64,000 bases of DNA from Cherax quadricarinatus (lineage: Eukaryota > Arthropoda > Malacostraca > Decapoda > Parastacidae). This document shows, in pieces, positions 1 to 10,529 of the stretch. The DNA lies in NCBI RefSeq assembly GCF_038502225.1, contig NC_091355.1, positions 15,495,544 to 15,559,543 of the forward strand, read 5' to 3'. A program made the position numbers and the translations under genes. The number at the start of each line of letters is the position of its first letter. Position 1 is the first letter of the stretch. The notes under the pieces were generated by a model. It worked only from the letters and a program-made list of their open reading frames with translations. It made no database searches and was not told the DNA's origin.

Positions 1-510
1 TGGCAAATATGTGGTTGGGCAGCTGTGTCTGTGGGATGGTGAAAACTAAACAATGAGGAAACATATAGCTGAATCACTAAGAAGAGGTGAAACACCTTAG
101 CGTCCGTAAATATAATACTTTAGTACATGTACTCCTGCAATGAGGACTTCTCAGTAAAGGTTTTAGAATTACTATGCAGGGAATGATCGACAAAAATATT
201 AAAGGTAATATAGGATATGTATATTACCTTTAATGATTTACTGAAATCTGTACTGGGACTAATTTATCAAAATTATAGCGAAGCTCTGTTCAAAAGAGAA
301 CATGATTTGTTGACCATTTATTGAGTGCATTATTCATATAGTTGGAGAAATATAAAAGGCAAGTAAGATGTAGAAATGTGTAAAAAGTTGACAATAAGAA
401 AAAAGACGATATTTGGCAATATTATGGAAAAAGCAGTATTTGGCAACTAAGGAGAAGAAAGCGATATTTAACAGATGTAGGGTCAGGTATATGAGAAGGC
501 AGGAATAAAT

Positions 511-1192
511 TTGAACATATATAGAAATAAGATAAGGGACAAGAGAGGCCCACTCAAAAGTAATTCAGATCTGATGACTGACAGTGATAAGGAAATGTGT
601 GAAATTATTAACTCTTATTTCCACTCAGTTTTTACGCAGGAAGATACTCGCGAAATTCCAGAAATAATAAATTATGTAGAACAGGACGATAATAAACTAT
701 GCACTTTTAGGGCAACTAGTGACATGGTCCTCAGACAAATAAGAAATTAAAATTGAACAGATACCCAGGCCCTGATGAACTGTTTGCAAGAGTTTGAAAG
801 GAATGTAAAGAGGACCCTAGTGATGAAGCCATTGTGGGGCGAAACGTTTCTTCAATAAAGATTCCCATATGTTGCATAAGTGTCTCAATCTACAATAGAG
901 TTGTGGATCAGTGGAGCAAACTCCAGAGTACCGTCACAGAAGCTAAGATGATGTGTAGTTTTAAAAATAGGTTGGATAAATACATGAGTGGGTGTGAGTG
1001 GGTGTGAGTGGGTGTGAGTTGGACCTGACTAGCTTGTACGAATAGGTTTGATGGCATGCTCCTTCGTTAAATGGACGTGACATGACCTGACTAGGTGGGT
1101 CATTGGTTTAAACCGGGAGGTGATGACATGAACCTGCCTCGCATGGGCCAGTAGGCCTGCTGCAGTGTTCCTTCTTTCTTATATTCTTATGT
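511..1192 (+). pseudogene. CR1-like LINE relic (linker/RT start plus 3' end)
   Basis: Degenerate non-LTR retrotransposon copy. The open stretch 511-750 (79 codons) reads like the linker between endonuclease and reverse transcriptase, with GPLKSNSDLMTDSDKEMCEI and a following NSYFHSVFT. It continues at 745-815 into a PGPDE block typical of the start of the RT domain, broken by a stop. A hammerhead-like element (819-893) interrupts it. From 896 the 3' part resumes, with a FKNRLDKYM-like end of the RT protein, then a 10-bp GAGTGGGTGT repeat (three copies near 970-1,018), then a 3' UTR ending in GGGCCAGTAGGCCTGCTGCA and TTCTTAT-type terminal repeats. That tail recurs, degraded, at 23,543 and 28,879, so all three belong to one family. 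Such proteins make cDNA from element RNA at a nicked target; this copy cannot. CR1 clade assignment is inferred from the tail style and protein blocks. Confidence 0.7.
819..893 (+). repeat. Hammerhead-like retroposon half, degenerate
   Basis: Single arm of the family that is complete at 1,483-1,866. GTGATGA (820-826; consensus CTGANGA, first base changed) is followed by a G/C hairpin and GAAA at 841-844, then GTTTCTTCAATAAAGATTCC. It sits inside the LINE relic and replaces its central part. Confidence 0.7.
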
Positions 1193-1265
1193 CTTTAAAA
1201 AAAGAGAGTATTATATGCTAATCTTTTTCGATGGTACAACACATTGTTGCAGAAACATGGAGGGA

Positions 1266-1340
1266 ATATGTCTCAGGTAAATTATTATTATTATCATAAT
1301 CAAAAAGAAGCGCTAAGCCACAAGGACTATACAGCTGTCT
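1266..1340 (+). repeat. SINE-like fragment (AAGCGCTAAACC family)
   Basis: ATTATTATTATCATAATCA followed by AAGCGCTAAGCCACAAGGAC and TATACAGC. The same order occurs in longer copies at 2,835-3,000 and 12,130-12,295; this one is truncated after about 70 bp. Confidence 0.6.
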
Positions 1341-1482
1341 CAGGTAAAGAACAACATAAGAAAGGTGAACATTTTTTATTTTAATAATATGCATCTATCA
1401 TTTATGTAATGCATGTTGGTGGGCAGTGTAGGAGAGTATGCAGGATGGTGGGACGAGTTTGATGAGCAGTCTCTCACAAATT

Positions 1483-1866
1483 AAAGTGCATTGGTAAATT
1501 CGACACATGTGCAACTCTTGGGTATCTTTATTGAGGAAACGTTTCGCCACACAGTGGCTTCATCAGTCCATACGTAGGAGAAACTTGAAGAACAGGAGGA
1601 GAATGAGGTAATCAGTCCCTCAACCTTGAGTCGATGTGTTCAGTCCATCAATCTTGAATAGAACTGAATGGACTGAACACATCGACTCAAGGTTGAGGGA
1701 CTGATTACCTCATTCTCCTCCTGTTCTTCAAGTTTCTCCTACGTATGGACTGATGAAGCCACTGTGTGGCGAAACGTTTCCTCAATAAAGATACCCAAGA
1801 GTTGCACATGTGTCTAATTTATCAACATGTCGGTTCTCTGAACCATTCATCTACAAAGTGCATTGG
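1483..1866 (+). mobile_element. Foldback retroposon with 12-bp TSD
   Basis: Head-to-head inverted duplication. The left arm (about 1,503-1,654) is the reverse complement of the right arm (about 1,664-1,822). A ~40-bp unique tail ending in ACCATTCATCTAC lies on the right. The 12-bp direct repeat AAAGTGCATTGG flanks the element (1,483-1,494 and 1,855-1,866), which shows it inserted as a unit. Each arm holds CTGATGA, hairpin GCCAC-TGT-GTGGC, then GAAA: plus strand 1,750-1,774, minus strand 1,542-1,566. This matches the core of a hammerhead ribozyme. No ORF is present. Likely a non-autonomous element related to Penelope-like terminal repeats (inference). Confidence 0.85.
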
Positions 1867-1889
1867 ATTTGCAAAATCATGTATTATTT

Positions 1890-2600
1890 AAATTCATAAA
1901 AAATTATACCTAACAACCAGGTGAAATACGCATTTTGAAATATGTGTACATAGGAAGACGTGGTATTTTACAAGTAAGCCAGACAAGAACTTGTCTATAG
2001 AACTTAGAAATATTTTGAAGACTGCTGGAAAGAAAGAGTTCTTCCTTCAGAGGTCGTCTAAGAGACAGTGTACCCTATTATGAGGAAAAGATGTGGCAAA
2101 CGTAATGTTCAGATTTATGAGAGGTTGTGGAATTGAATTATATGAGAAAAAATCTGGGAAAATGAAGGAAATGTAAAAATAATACTCAGATGGTAGGGGT
2201 GAAATTATTACAAGATCAAAATTTTGTGACGAACAAATATGCCAAGACTATTCCTCAACGTGATACTCTTCTTTCTCAATTATCATACCCATATTTGAAG
2301 AGAACTTACGAAACGGACCGATGATTCTAGTGATCCAGGATTTGATTAGTGAATGATACCATTAGGATATCGATGTGTCACCATAATGTCCATAATTAAT
2401 AAAGATTTTTTTTTTGACGTGATACAAGATCCTTAATGTTGACCAGCAAAAGAACGACTCTTACAAGTGAGAAAACAAGTGGGTATTAGTCTTTAAAATT
2501 AGGTACGTGAGAACACACAAGCCTATATTCGATGGTATATTTTTCTCTAACAATGCTGTGATGAATGGTTTTGAACACCGACAAGTTGAAGAGCTGAAGA
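1890..2600. other. No gene seen, AT-rich unique sequence
   Basis: AT-rich sequence without an ORF above background, splice-flanked coding stretch or clear repeat. Poly(T) at 2,407-2,415 is the only notable run. Confidence 0.5.
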
Positions 2601-2602
2601 CT

Positions 2603-2760
2603 GATGGACTGAACACACCGACTCCAGGCTGAGAGACTGATTACCTCAAACTCCTCTCCTTATATCTTTCTGCTTTGTATAAGACTGATGAAGCCAGTGT
2701 GTGTGTGCGGAAACGTTTCTTCAATAAAGATTCCAATATGTTGCCTAAGTGTCTCAATTA
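2603..2760 (+). repeat. Hammerhead-like retroposon half
   Basis: One arm of the 1,483-1,866 family, in the order GGACTGAACACACCGACTCC, GAGAGACTGATTACCTCAAA, then CTGATGA at 2,685-2,691 and GGAAACGTTTCTTCAATAAA. The hairpin between CTGATGA and GAAA is ruined by a GT-slippage run (2,697-2,707), so the core is probably inactive. No inverted partner. Confidence 0.75.
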
Positions 2761-2834
2761 CTCTAACAACGATGGAATTCTTTTGTCAGATCAGGATACA
2801 TGTGTCACAGGAAGGATTAATAGTCTATAATATA

Positions 2835-3000
2835 TTATTATTACTATAATCAAGGGGGAAGGGCTAAACCCGTAGGATTATACAGCGCCCAGGGGGGGGA
2901 TGTGGAAGGCATTCAGGCTTAATTCTGGGAACTGAAGCACAGATTCAATTCCCTAAATCAAGAGCCCCTCACCAACATCAAGGAACCCTCCATGAGGGGA
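2835..3000 (+). repeat. SINE-like dispersed repeat (AAGCGCTAAACC family)
   Basis: About 165 bp: GGGCTAAACCCGTAGGATTA, ATACAGCGCC, a middle with GGCATTCAGGCTTAATTC, and an end with AATTCCCTAAATCAAGAGCC and CCTCCATGAGGGG. Nearly the same sequence occurs at 12,130-12,295, with shorter pieces at 1,266 and 47,620. No polymerase III boxes are convincing, so SINE status is inferred from size and dispersion. Confidence 0.65.
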
Positions 3001-3477
3001 GTCTATAATATAACGAGTACCTAAAGAGAAAGATTTATGAATCACTCTTAAAGGAATCAGAATACACGTTTGGAGGTGAATTTTCTTGATTACTCCTAAT
3101 GTCATAAGATTTGAAGGGACAACTGGAAAGGACAGAGTCAAGCAAGTCTTCTCAGAGTCACTTTTAATATTTATACTAAACAAAAGTAGATTATGGAAAA
3201 AAATATTTCATATAAAAACTTATTTGTGGTTAGAAAATGTTGTTACCACAGTCAATAACATCTATGGGAAGTGTGAGTGCAAATGGTAGATATATGTTGT
3301 TAAAAATAGGCAGAAAATGTTGTTACAACACAATGTGGCAATGCATTGAAATTAATAAAAGAAATACTCAATATAATTGAAGAAATATTGACTTTACCTT
3401 TAAGATACCTTGAAATGCACTCTAGGAGCTCTATGTTGAATTTCATTATTTTCATACAAGATCAAAGTTATATAACC

Positions 3478-3670
3478 AAAAAAAAAAAAGGCACAATACC
3501 GTGACTGGAACGATACACAAATAACCCGCACATAAAAGAGAGAAGCTTACGACGACGTTTCGGTCCGACTTGGACCATTGACAAAGTCAGTGTGACTGTC
3601 AATGGTCCAAGTCGGACCGAAACGTCGTCGTAAGGTTCTCTTTTTAATGTGCGGGTTATTTGTGTATCAA
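3478..3670 (-). mobile_element. Foldback retroposon, ACGTCGTCG family
   Basis: Arms 3,512-3,582 and 3,598-3,668 are near-perfect reverse complements with a 15-nt spacer. A unique tail (GGCACAATACCGTGACTGGA, preceded by an A-run on this strand) extends the left side, so the element reads on the minus strand. Each arm carries GGTCC-loop-GGACC followed by GAAACGTCGTCGT. This is the same hairpin-GAAA layout as the other foldbacks, but no clear CTGANGA box precedes it. A second copy lies at 55,385-55,545. Confidence 0.8.
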
Positions 3671-3679
3671 AAGTATATA

Positions 3680-4550
3680 GTACCTTGATTTTTTTTGTCT
3701 AAATGAGAAGATCCATTAAGGAATAAGAGATATATTATGTAAAGTTCTAAATAAATTTAATCCTTGTGTAATTATGACATACTTAAATCAGTGAGATATT
3801 AAAAAAAAAAAGCAAGTAAAGGAGATTTTAAATATTTGACTCAAGGAGCTGGATCGGCTAAGCTGACATTAATTCTTATATGAATGTGATAAACATTTTC
3901 CCCTACGTGTATATGTTTAAAATCTGGTGAAAAATTTTCGTGATAATGATATATTTTTATTCTCTTAAATAGCATCCCCCCCCCTCCCCGATAGCATTAT
4001 ATTGAAGAATAAATTCTAAAAGGGAAAAATATATGTGTGAACAAAACATTACTGTTTATAGGACTTGAAAAAACAGGATAAATGTGCCGAGCAGGAGGTG
4101 GAGGAGGAGATTCAGTTTAAATTATTAGCACAGGATTACACAGCAAACCAAGAAGTCTGGGATTTTTGGAAAGAGATTTAATTTTTCTTATATGTTACCC
4201 TGTATCATATAGAACACAAACTTCACACAAACTATCTTGAAAGCTGACACCATATCATTAGACAATACCTGTGCTGAGTTTCCTTCAAAATTATCTATAA
4301 AAGCATATAGTGCTATGAATCAGTCACTGGTTTCCTTGAAATACCTTCAGTGAATGTATTTCCTATTCATACAATAGCATAAAAGTCTTCACCGAGAAAG
4401 CACTGTACCTTTACAAAGCAAACAATACATTGAATCATTCCTTTTTTGGGGGAAAAAACATATGCCATGAGGCACTAATCTTAAAATTTCATAATCCCTT
4501 TATTTTGGGGAACATGTTACCATCACTTGAATCACGCTGAAATGCACTGA
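3680..4550. other. No gene seen
   Basis: AT-rich sequence with short C and A runs (for example 3,976-3,990). I see no repeat family or coding signal. Confidence 0.45.
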
Positions 4551-4552
4551 AA

Positions 4553-4792
4553 CACACTCATGAACACACTGCCTATCACTCGTAAACATTGAAAAACTCA
4601 TGAACACACTGCCAATCACTCGTAAACATTGAAAAACTCATGAACACACTGCCTATCACTCGTAAACATTGAAAAACTCATGAACACACTGCCTATCACT
4701 CGTAAACATTGAAACACTCATGAACACACTGCCTATCACTCGTAAACATTGAAACACTCATGAACACACTGCCTATCGCTCGTAAACATTGG
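4553..4792 (+). repeat. 40-bp minisatellite, six copies
   Basis: Six tandem units of about 40 bp containing CATGAACACACTGCC and ATCACTCGTAAACATTGAAA, differing at one to three positions. There are no spacers between units. GAAACACAC-rich sequence continues loosely to 5,200. Confidence 0.9.
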
Positions 4793-5280
4793 GGAGAAAT
4801 GGTATAAAATACAGACACGATGGGAAAAAGATGCTAAAACTGGGATCCTTTATTGCCAACATTGTTAATAAAGGATTGCGTTAAACTTTTTTTTTCACTC
4901 GTTACGTTTGTTTTTCACTCAAACATTTCTGAAACACACTCTTCAGTCATACTGAAACATCATACCTTTACAGAACAGCCACCTTCGTTATCATTATACA
5001 CGCATAACATCTTTCGGGGAAAAAGTGCGTATACCACTCTGAAACACAATGAAACAATTCCTATCAATTTAAACTCTCTTTATCATGAAAAATCTCTTGA
5101 CTCACATACCATGAAAAGGTTACACTCCCCGAAACAGTCTTGAAAATACATTGTAACACACTCGAAACAAATTGCCTTGTAAAAGTCTCTTTGAATGCAT
5201 GACGCTGTAACATTCTCCTTTGGCAGCTACATCTTTCTACAACAGTTACCTTTGCAAACATATTAAAAAAAAAATTCAAC

Positions 5281-5500
5281 GGGGAAGGACTGGTAGAGTG
5301 GGAACCTGGGAGAGGCGTGTTGGAGAGGTGTGGGTATGTGGGAGAGACATGGGTGTGTGGAAAAGCTTCGGGGAGGTATGGGAGTGTTGTGGATGTGAGG
5401 GTGAGATGTGGGAGAGGCGTGGGTGTGTGCAGGAGGTGTGCGAGTGGTGGGGAAGTGTGAGAAAGGTGTAGGTATGTAGGCGAGGTGGGGTAGAGAGGAA
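5281..5500 (+). repeat. Degenerate GT/GA-rich minisatellite
   Basis: Irregular repetition of GGGAGAGGTGTGGGTGTGTG-like units of about 18-24 bp. Long ORFs on both strands here are by-products of the biased composition. Confidence 0.6.
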
Positions 5501-5689
5501 AAAAAACTGAATGTAAGTCAAAGAAAAAATTATATTGAGTAAATGCATAATCGGTTTTAGAAACATGATGTGAATTAAAAAAGCAACCAAAGATACTGAA
5601 AAAAGTTAATACATATAGAAAAATAAAGACTGATGAGTGGTGAACAAGTCTGCTCCAAGGCGAAAAGCTCACATCACCACCAATGGTGA

Positions 5690-6270
5690 CCAGGGTGACT
5701 CCTAGGCAATCACAACTCTCATTTCGTCCAGCGACCCCTTGCGTTCTTGTGGGGGCAGCAACTCTCCCCCAGCCCCAATAGAAGCAATCATTCTGCCGGT
5801 AATCATACGGACCTCTATATCACTACTCACTGCCTAGGCCAATATCCTTTTCCTTATAACTGTGTCCACCTCCTTTCCTCCAATACTGTATTTTATGTGC
5901 TCTTTTCTCTCTCCATCCCGCTCCTATTTTCATTACTTTGCACTTACAAAATTTGACTTTAAGTAGCTATTTACGACCTGCTCTTGCAGCAATTCTTGTT
6001 TATTTTATACATATCATTTATATTACAGCTGTTGCTTCCCGTTCTTCCTGTTGAATGTGATGGGAAATTTTCAACATTCTTTCGGATCACCTTATGATCT
6101 TACATGTGGTTGTCTCTTTTTTCTCCTCTCAATCTTTTCAACTGATATTGAGAATCATACTTTAAAATTATAGATATAGTATTAGTTAACTCAAGCAGTT
6201 GGGTCACAAAAAATATATACATAAAGAATAGGCCGTGAGCTCGTATAATTTAAACATGAAGGTAATAAAT
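5690..6270. other. No gene seen
   Basis: Moderately GC sequence (5,690-5,840) grading into AT-rich sequence. A 69-codon ORF at 5,747 has no recognisable domain and no exon-like borders. Confidence 0.4.
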
Positions 6271-7109
6271 TGTACAAGTCAGGCATAAAACCCCAAAAAA
6301 ATTTTAATGAAATTCTTTTCTTTATGGACGAAAATTTGGGACTAACTGTTGAATGGTCAAAAAACAATATTTTATAAAAAAGGGAAGAAGAAAAAGCGGT
6401 ACTTGAGGAACTAAATTAAAACGTTTAAATAGGAGAAGAAATGGCTGATAATTAATTTATATAGGATCTAATATGAACACAGAGACCAGAAAACATAACA
6501 CGGGGAAACCCTTAAAGGCCCCCACGGGCCCAGACAACATTTTGCAAAACCAAAAAAAAAACCTCCAAAAAAACCCAGAAACCCAAAAGGAAAACCCAAA
6601 AGTGGCCCCCACAGATGCGAAAAACCCCTTTTAAAGGGCAACAAAAACCCTAGAAAACAACACTGGCACAACAAATAAAAATAACAAAACCCTTTTGAGA
6701 AACCCAAAAAAGGAAAACCCCGTGACAGTATAAATGCTATCCAAGTCATATAGCCAAAATTAAAAAGGGAAATAAAATTCTAAAATCTTAGTACCCAAAA
6801 AATTCCAGGGCTTAAAAATTGGAGCCCCTCATAAAAGGTTTCCCCAATCATGATGTCCAATGAACATTAGTTTTTTAAATGAGTTGTTAATGAAAAAAGT
6901 TTCAGACGAGAGGAAATTGCCAAATTTTGGCCCCTTTTCCTAATGGTAGAAAAAAGGGTGGGAAAATCTTATTGCCCCAAAGTCTCCCTTCCTTGGTAAA
7001 AAACCCCATATTTTCCCCAGCACATTTCCCGGGTTTAAGAAAATCGTAAGACCCCTTGATTCCCCGTTTATTTTATAATCAATAAAATTTGATCTGGCGC
7101 AAATTTTTA
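6270..7109. other. Low-quality-looking block
   Basis: Sequence dominated by short homopolymer runs (AAAACCC, GGGGAAA, TTTTCCC types) like the 20-30 kb block. No feature is readable. Probably an assembly or polishing artefact over an old repeat. Confidence 0.5.
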
Positions 7110-7110
7110 A

Positions 7111-7138
<28 letters not shown>
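7110..7138 (+). repeat. (AC)n microsatellite
   Basis: Uninterrupted AC dinucleotides, about 14 units. Confidence 0.95.
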
Positions 7139-7141
<3 letters not shown>

Positions 7142-7691
7142 CGAAGACTACGAACAGGAGGAAAATAAGACTACAAATAAGAGTAGGAAAAGGGGCTACA
7201 AAAACGGGGCAAAGTCTAAGGTTTGCAGGGTTAAAGGCTACAAAACCATAAGAAAAAAAGAAACGACTGATTTTAACCAAATTAAGGCAGCAATTCCCCA
7301 AAGACAAAAAATAATTATAATTAACCATAAATATTCGGTCTTTTATTCCTTACTTCTAACGAGAAAAGGAAATGAAAGCAGAATATATTAAAAAAAAAAA
7401 AAAAAATTTACCCTTTTTTTTAATAAATTATGTATCCCAAAGTTCTGAGCCTAAAATAGTCAAAATTTTAAAAAAAATAAAATCCTAGACAGGGAAAGAG
7501 AGATCAAGTCAACAGCGAATCCAGATTTGAGGTAAGATGCTCATATTCACCTAGCAGTAAACAGGTACCTGTGATAGTGAACTACTGAAGGTTGCATCCA
7601 GGGGAATGGGGTGTTGTATATGGCATGTAAACTGGGCTTTACCAAGAGCTGCAGTATGATTAGAGCTCTTAGCTCCTAAGTTCAATGGAGT

Positions 7692-7870
7692 AAAACACGT
7701 ACACGCACGGACGGAGATGTAAACGCACACACAAGGAGGGAGGCGGAAACGCACACAGAGGGAGTCAAATATAAACGCCCACGCACGGAGGAAGATATAA
7801 ACACCCACGCACGGACGGAGCTGGTAAGGTACACGCACGGATGGAGATGGAAAGGCACACGAACGGACAA
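7692..7870 (+). repeat. Degenerate ~28-bp minisatellite
   Basis: About six imperfect units with CACGCACGGACGGAGATG or CACGCACGGATGGAGATGG and AAACGCACAC. ORFs on the opposite strand follow from the repeat. Confidence 0.7.
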
Positions 7871-8030
7871 AGTTAAAAACGAAAAATTCTGAGTAATAAT
7901 TTACGCAAATAAATTCTGCAAAAATATTATGTTCACTAATAATTCTTAATGTTTCTTAATCCAAATTATCCGCCAGTTAAAAATTTTAAGCAGACACTTG
8001 GAAGCCGTCCCCCAAAGGAATTTTATAAAA

Positions 8031-8034
<4 letters not shown>

Positions 8035-8068
<34 letters not shown>
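8035..8068. repeat. (TA)n microsatellite
   Basis: Uninterrupted TA repeat in an AT-only neighbourhood. Confidence 0.9.
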
Positions 8069-8070
<2 letters not shown>

Positions 8071-8231
8071 TTAAAATATAAAATATATAAAATAATATTA
8101 ATTATAATTATAAAAATAAAAAATTTAAATTTGGGAAAAGGTCAAAGGAAAAAGGACCCTAAACATTAAAAAATAAAACCCGTTCCTTGGGCAAAAACAC
8201 AAAAAAATATTCGGGAAAAAAATATTTTGTT

Positions 8232-8274
8232 GGGGGGGGGGGGGGGGGGGGGGGAAAAAAAAAAAAAAAAAAAA
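8232..8274 (+). repeat. Poly(G) next to poly(A)
   Basis: 23 G followed directly by 20 A. The surrounding 8,070-8,280 sequence is homopolymer-rich, so exact lengths are doubtful. Confidence 0.8.
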
Positions 8275-8371
8275 TGTCCGTTTTTGACAACCCCCGCTTC
8301 CTGTGACCGTAAATATGGTTTCAAAAAGGGCCCCCTCTGCTGCTGATCTGCTTTAAAACCTCTCCCAAAAA

Positions 8372-8694
8372 CAGACACTGGATGAATCGAAAGTCAGCTT
8401 TGCAGTAGCAATGGACACTGCTGGTGCTTTCGATCGAGTATGGCAGAAAGGATTCATGGCAAAACTGCAAGCACTAGGAATCGCCAGCTCTGCACTAACT
8501 CTCCTCCTCAGTGATTACCTTCAAGGTAGATCTTCAAGAGTAATTTTCGTCGGGACAGAGTCAACAAGTTTTTCACAGGGAAGTTTAATTGGGCCTTTGT
8601 TATAGAATGTTTACTTCAATGATTTTCATCTCATCCCAGAATCACATGCATATGCAGAAGACTGTACTCTGATATTTACTTTTCCAAGATAACT
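8372..8694 (+). pseudogene. Jockey-like LINE reverse transcriptase fragment
   Basis: One frame covers the central RT domain of a non-LTR retrotransposon. Motif A reads MDTAGAFDRVW (8,411 onward), followed by LQALGIASSALTLLLSDYL and a SQGSLIGPLL block matching the usual PQGSVLGPLL. An in-frame TAG (8,603-8,605) interrupts it. The frame then continues through NVYFNDF and SHAYAEDCTL. The catalytic box, normally YADD, is YAED at 8,651-8,662, so the first Asp is lost. The protein would copy element RNA into DNA. Both ends are truncated. A second relic of the same family lies at 19,751-19,915. Jockey-type assignment is inferred from the blocks. Confidence 0.8.
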
Positions 8695-8919
8695 GGAGTG
8701 TGGAACATGTTCGTACAACATTATGAAGTAAGCGAAATAAAGTCCGTTGACCAAATGAAATCCCTGACCCACAGACGGCTTGAACTTCATTCTGTTCCCT
8801 ATCTGAATATCTCAAAACTAAAAAGGTTTTAAAATGAGTTGATGTAGGGAACAGCTTGTAACGTAGAGACACTTAACCTAAACTTGTAAAACCATGTGTA
8901 TAAAAGGGGGCAGAGGGGG

Positions 8920-9085
8920 CTGAGATAGAGGAAAAAAGACAAAGAAAACAGAGATAGAGAAAAAAGAAAAAAAGAAAAAAAAGAAACAGAATGAAGAGAA
9001 AAAAGAGGACAGAGACAAAAGTCAAAAGACAGAGAGAAAAGAAGAGAAGAGAAGAGAGAAAAAATGGAAAGAGAAAAAGAGAGGG
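8920..9085 (+). repeat. Purine-rich (GA) tract
   Basis: About 160 bp of almost pure A/G with AGAGAAAAGAAGAG motifs. It produces serine/leucine-rich and lysine/arginine-rich ORFs with no coding value. Confidence 0.8.
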
Positions 9086-9670
9086 ACGGGGGCGGGCGGG
9101 CCCAGAGGTTTTTAAAAAACCTTTCCCTTACTCTCTCTCCCCACCACAATCGTCACAAAGAGCAAAGCCTACTCAGATCCCCGACCAATTTTCCTCCTGG
9201 ACAGCATTACGCTCTTACCCAATTACCATCTGCAAAATCATAAATTGGCGAGCCCTTTAAGTGCGGCATTATCCACTACAGCGACGGATTGGCCTACCCA
9301 CGTAATTGGAAGATCAGGCCAGCAAGGCTGTCTTTGTTGGGAGAAATAAAGACCCAGTTTCAGCTCAAAATAATATTAACTACGCTTTCGGAGGTACACT
9401 CGTATGGGCTATTTGACGAGACTTGATACGCAACTAATATATAAAATATATTTTAAAATCGGTAATATATATATATTTTATAAGAGATCAGGAAAGCTTA
9501 AGAAATATCTTATGCTCTCTCAGCAGCCAAGTGGGATGAGGTCAGATTTCCTGACCGGGAAACGGACCACGAAGATGCAATATCAGGAACCCCAACTAAT
9601 CCATACGACGCAATGTCAGGCTAGCGATACTGACAATAAAAATACGGTTACGGGATTCGTGAAATGACCA
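9085..9670. other. No gene seen
   Basis: Mixed sequence. From 9,530 it contains loose CGCAATATC-like words related to the tandem repeat at 10,319. Confidence 0.4.
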
Positions 9671-10310
9671 AAACCCACGCAATTTCCGTACTAAGAAGTG
9701 GACCCCCAAAAGACGCAGTGTTTTGGGCTACCAAAAAAAACCCGAACTTCCCCAGTATCTGCCCAGGGGAAATACCCCCAAAAAAACGAATGCCCTTGGC
9801 CAAATGGTTGTAAACACACCAAAACACTATGTTTTGACATGCAAAATCGACTAAACCTGCCCCTTACCCAAACTTTTTAAATTCCCAAGCAAACGCAAAA
9901 ATGGCCCAAAATTTAAAAATGAATGGACCAAGAAAACCCAAGAATGGAAAAACAAAAAAAAAAATGGCCCAAAACAAAGCAAAAATGGCCCAAAACCCCA
10001 AAAGAATGGAAAAGCACACGCAGAATGGCCCAACCCCAAAGAATGGAAACCCCGCAGAAGGGCCCAAAAAATTAAAACCCAAGCCCCCGGGAATTAAAGC
10101 ACAGGGGGGGTTGACCAAGTCCCAGAATTGACCAAGCACATAAAATTTGCCCAAAGTCCCACAAAAGAACGCCCAGGTACGGGTTGGGAATTCACTAAAA
10201 CCCCGAACTGCCCAATACCCCAAAATGGACCAAAAACCTTTTATTTGGTAACACCATCTAATAACAATGGATATCATCAAATACAAGCGATACTGACAAT
10301 GGCCAAATGA
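9670..10310. repeat. Degraded relative of the 69-bp tandem repeat
   Basis: Repeated AAAATGGCCCAAAA-type words look like homopolymer-smeared versions of the AAAATGGACCGAACA motif in the clean repeat just downstream. ORFs on both strands come from this periodicity. Confidence 0.5.
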
Positions 10311-10318
10311 GGTAAGTG

Positions 10319-10525
10319 CGTGAACACACGACCCGGAAAATGGACCGAGCACACGCAATATCCGCTCCGCAAAATGGACATAGCAGCCGTGAACACACGA
10401 CCCGCAAAATGGACCGAACACACGCAATATCCGGTCCGCAAAATGGACATAACAGGCGTGAACACACGACCCGCAAAATGGACCGAACACACGCAATATC
10501 CGGACAGCGAAATGGAAACCGACTG
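10319..10525 (+). repeat. 69-bp tandem repeat, three copies
   Basis: Units start at 10,319, 10,388 and 10,457 with CGTGAACACACGACCC. The word CGCAAAATGGAC occurs twice per unit. The period is a multiple of three, so frames stay open on both strands; this is not evidence of a gene. Confidence 0.85.
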
Positions 10526-10529
10526 AACA

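Noticed and set aside
3512..3668. Hammerhead core in the ACGTCGTCG family
   Set aside because: Hairpin and GAAAC are present, but no CTGANGA box precedes the stem in either copy, so I list only the shared layout.
4553..4792. CRISPR-like regularity of a 40-bp repeat
   Set aside because: Units are directly abutting with no variable spacers, in animal DNA. It is a minisatellite.
5064..5672. 202-codon Ser/His/Pro-rich ORF, minus strand
   Set aside because: Low-complexity GT-rich DNA read in the complementary frame; a second overlapping frame is equally open.
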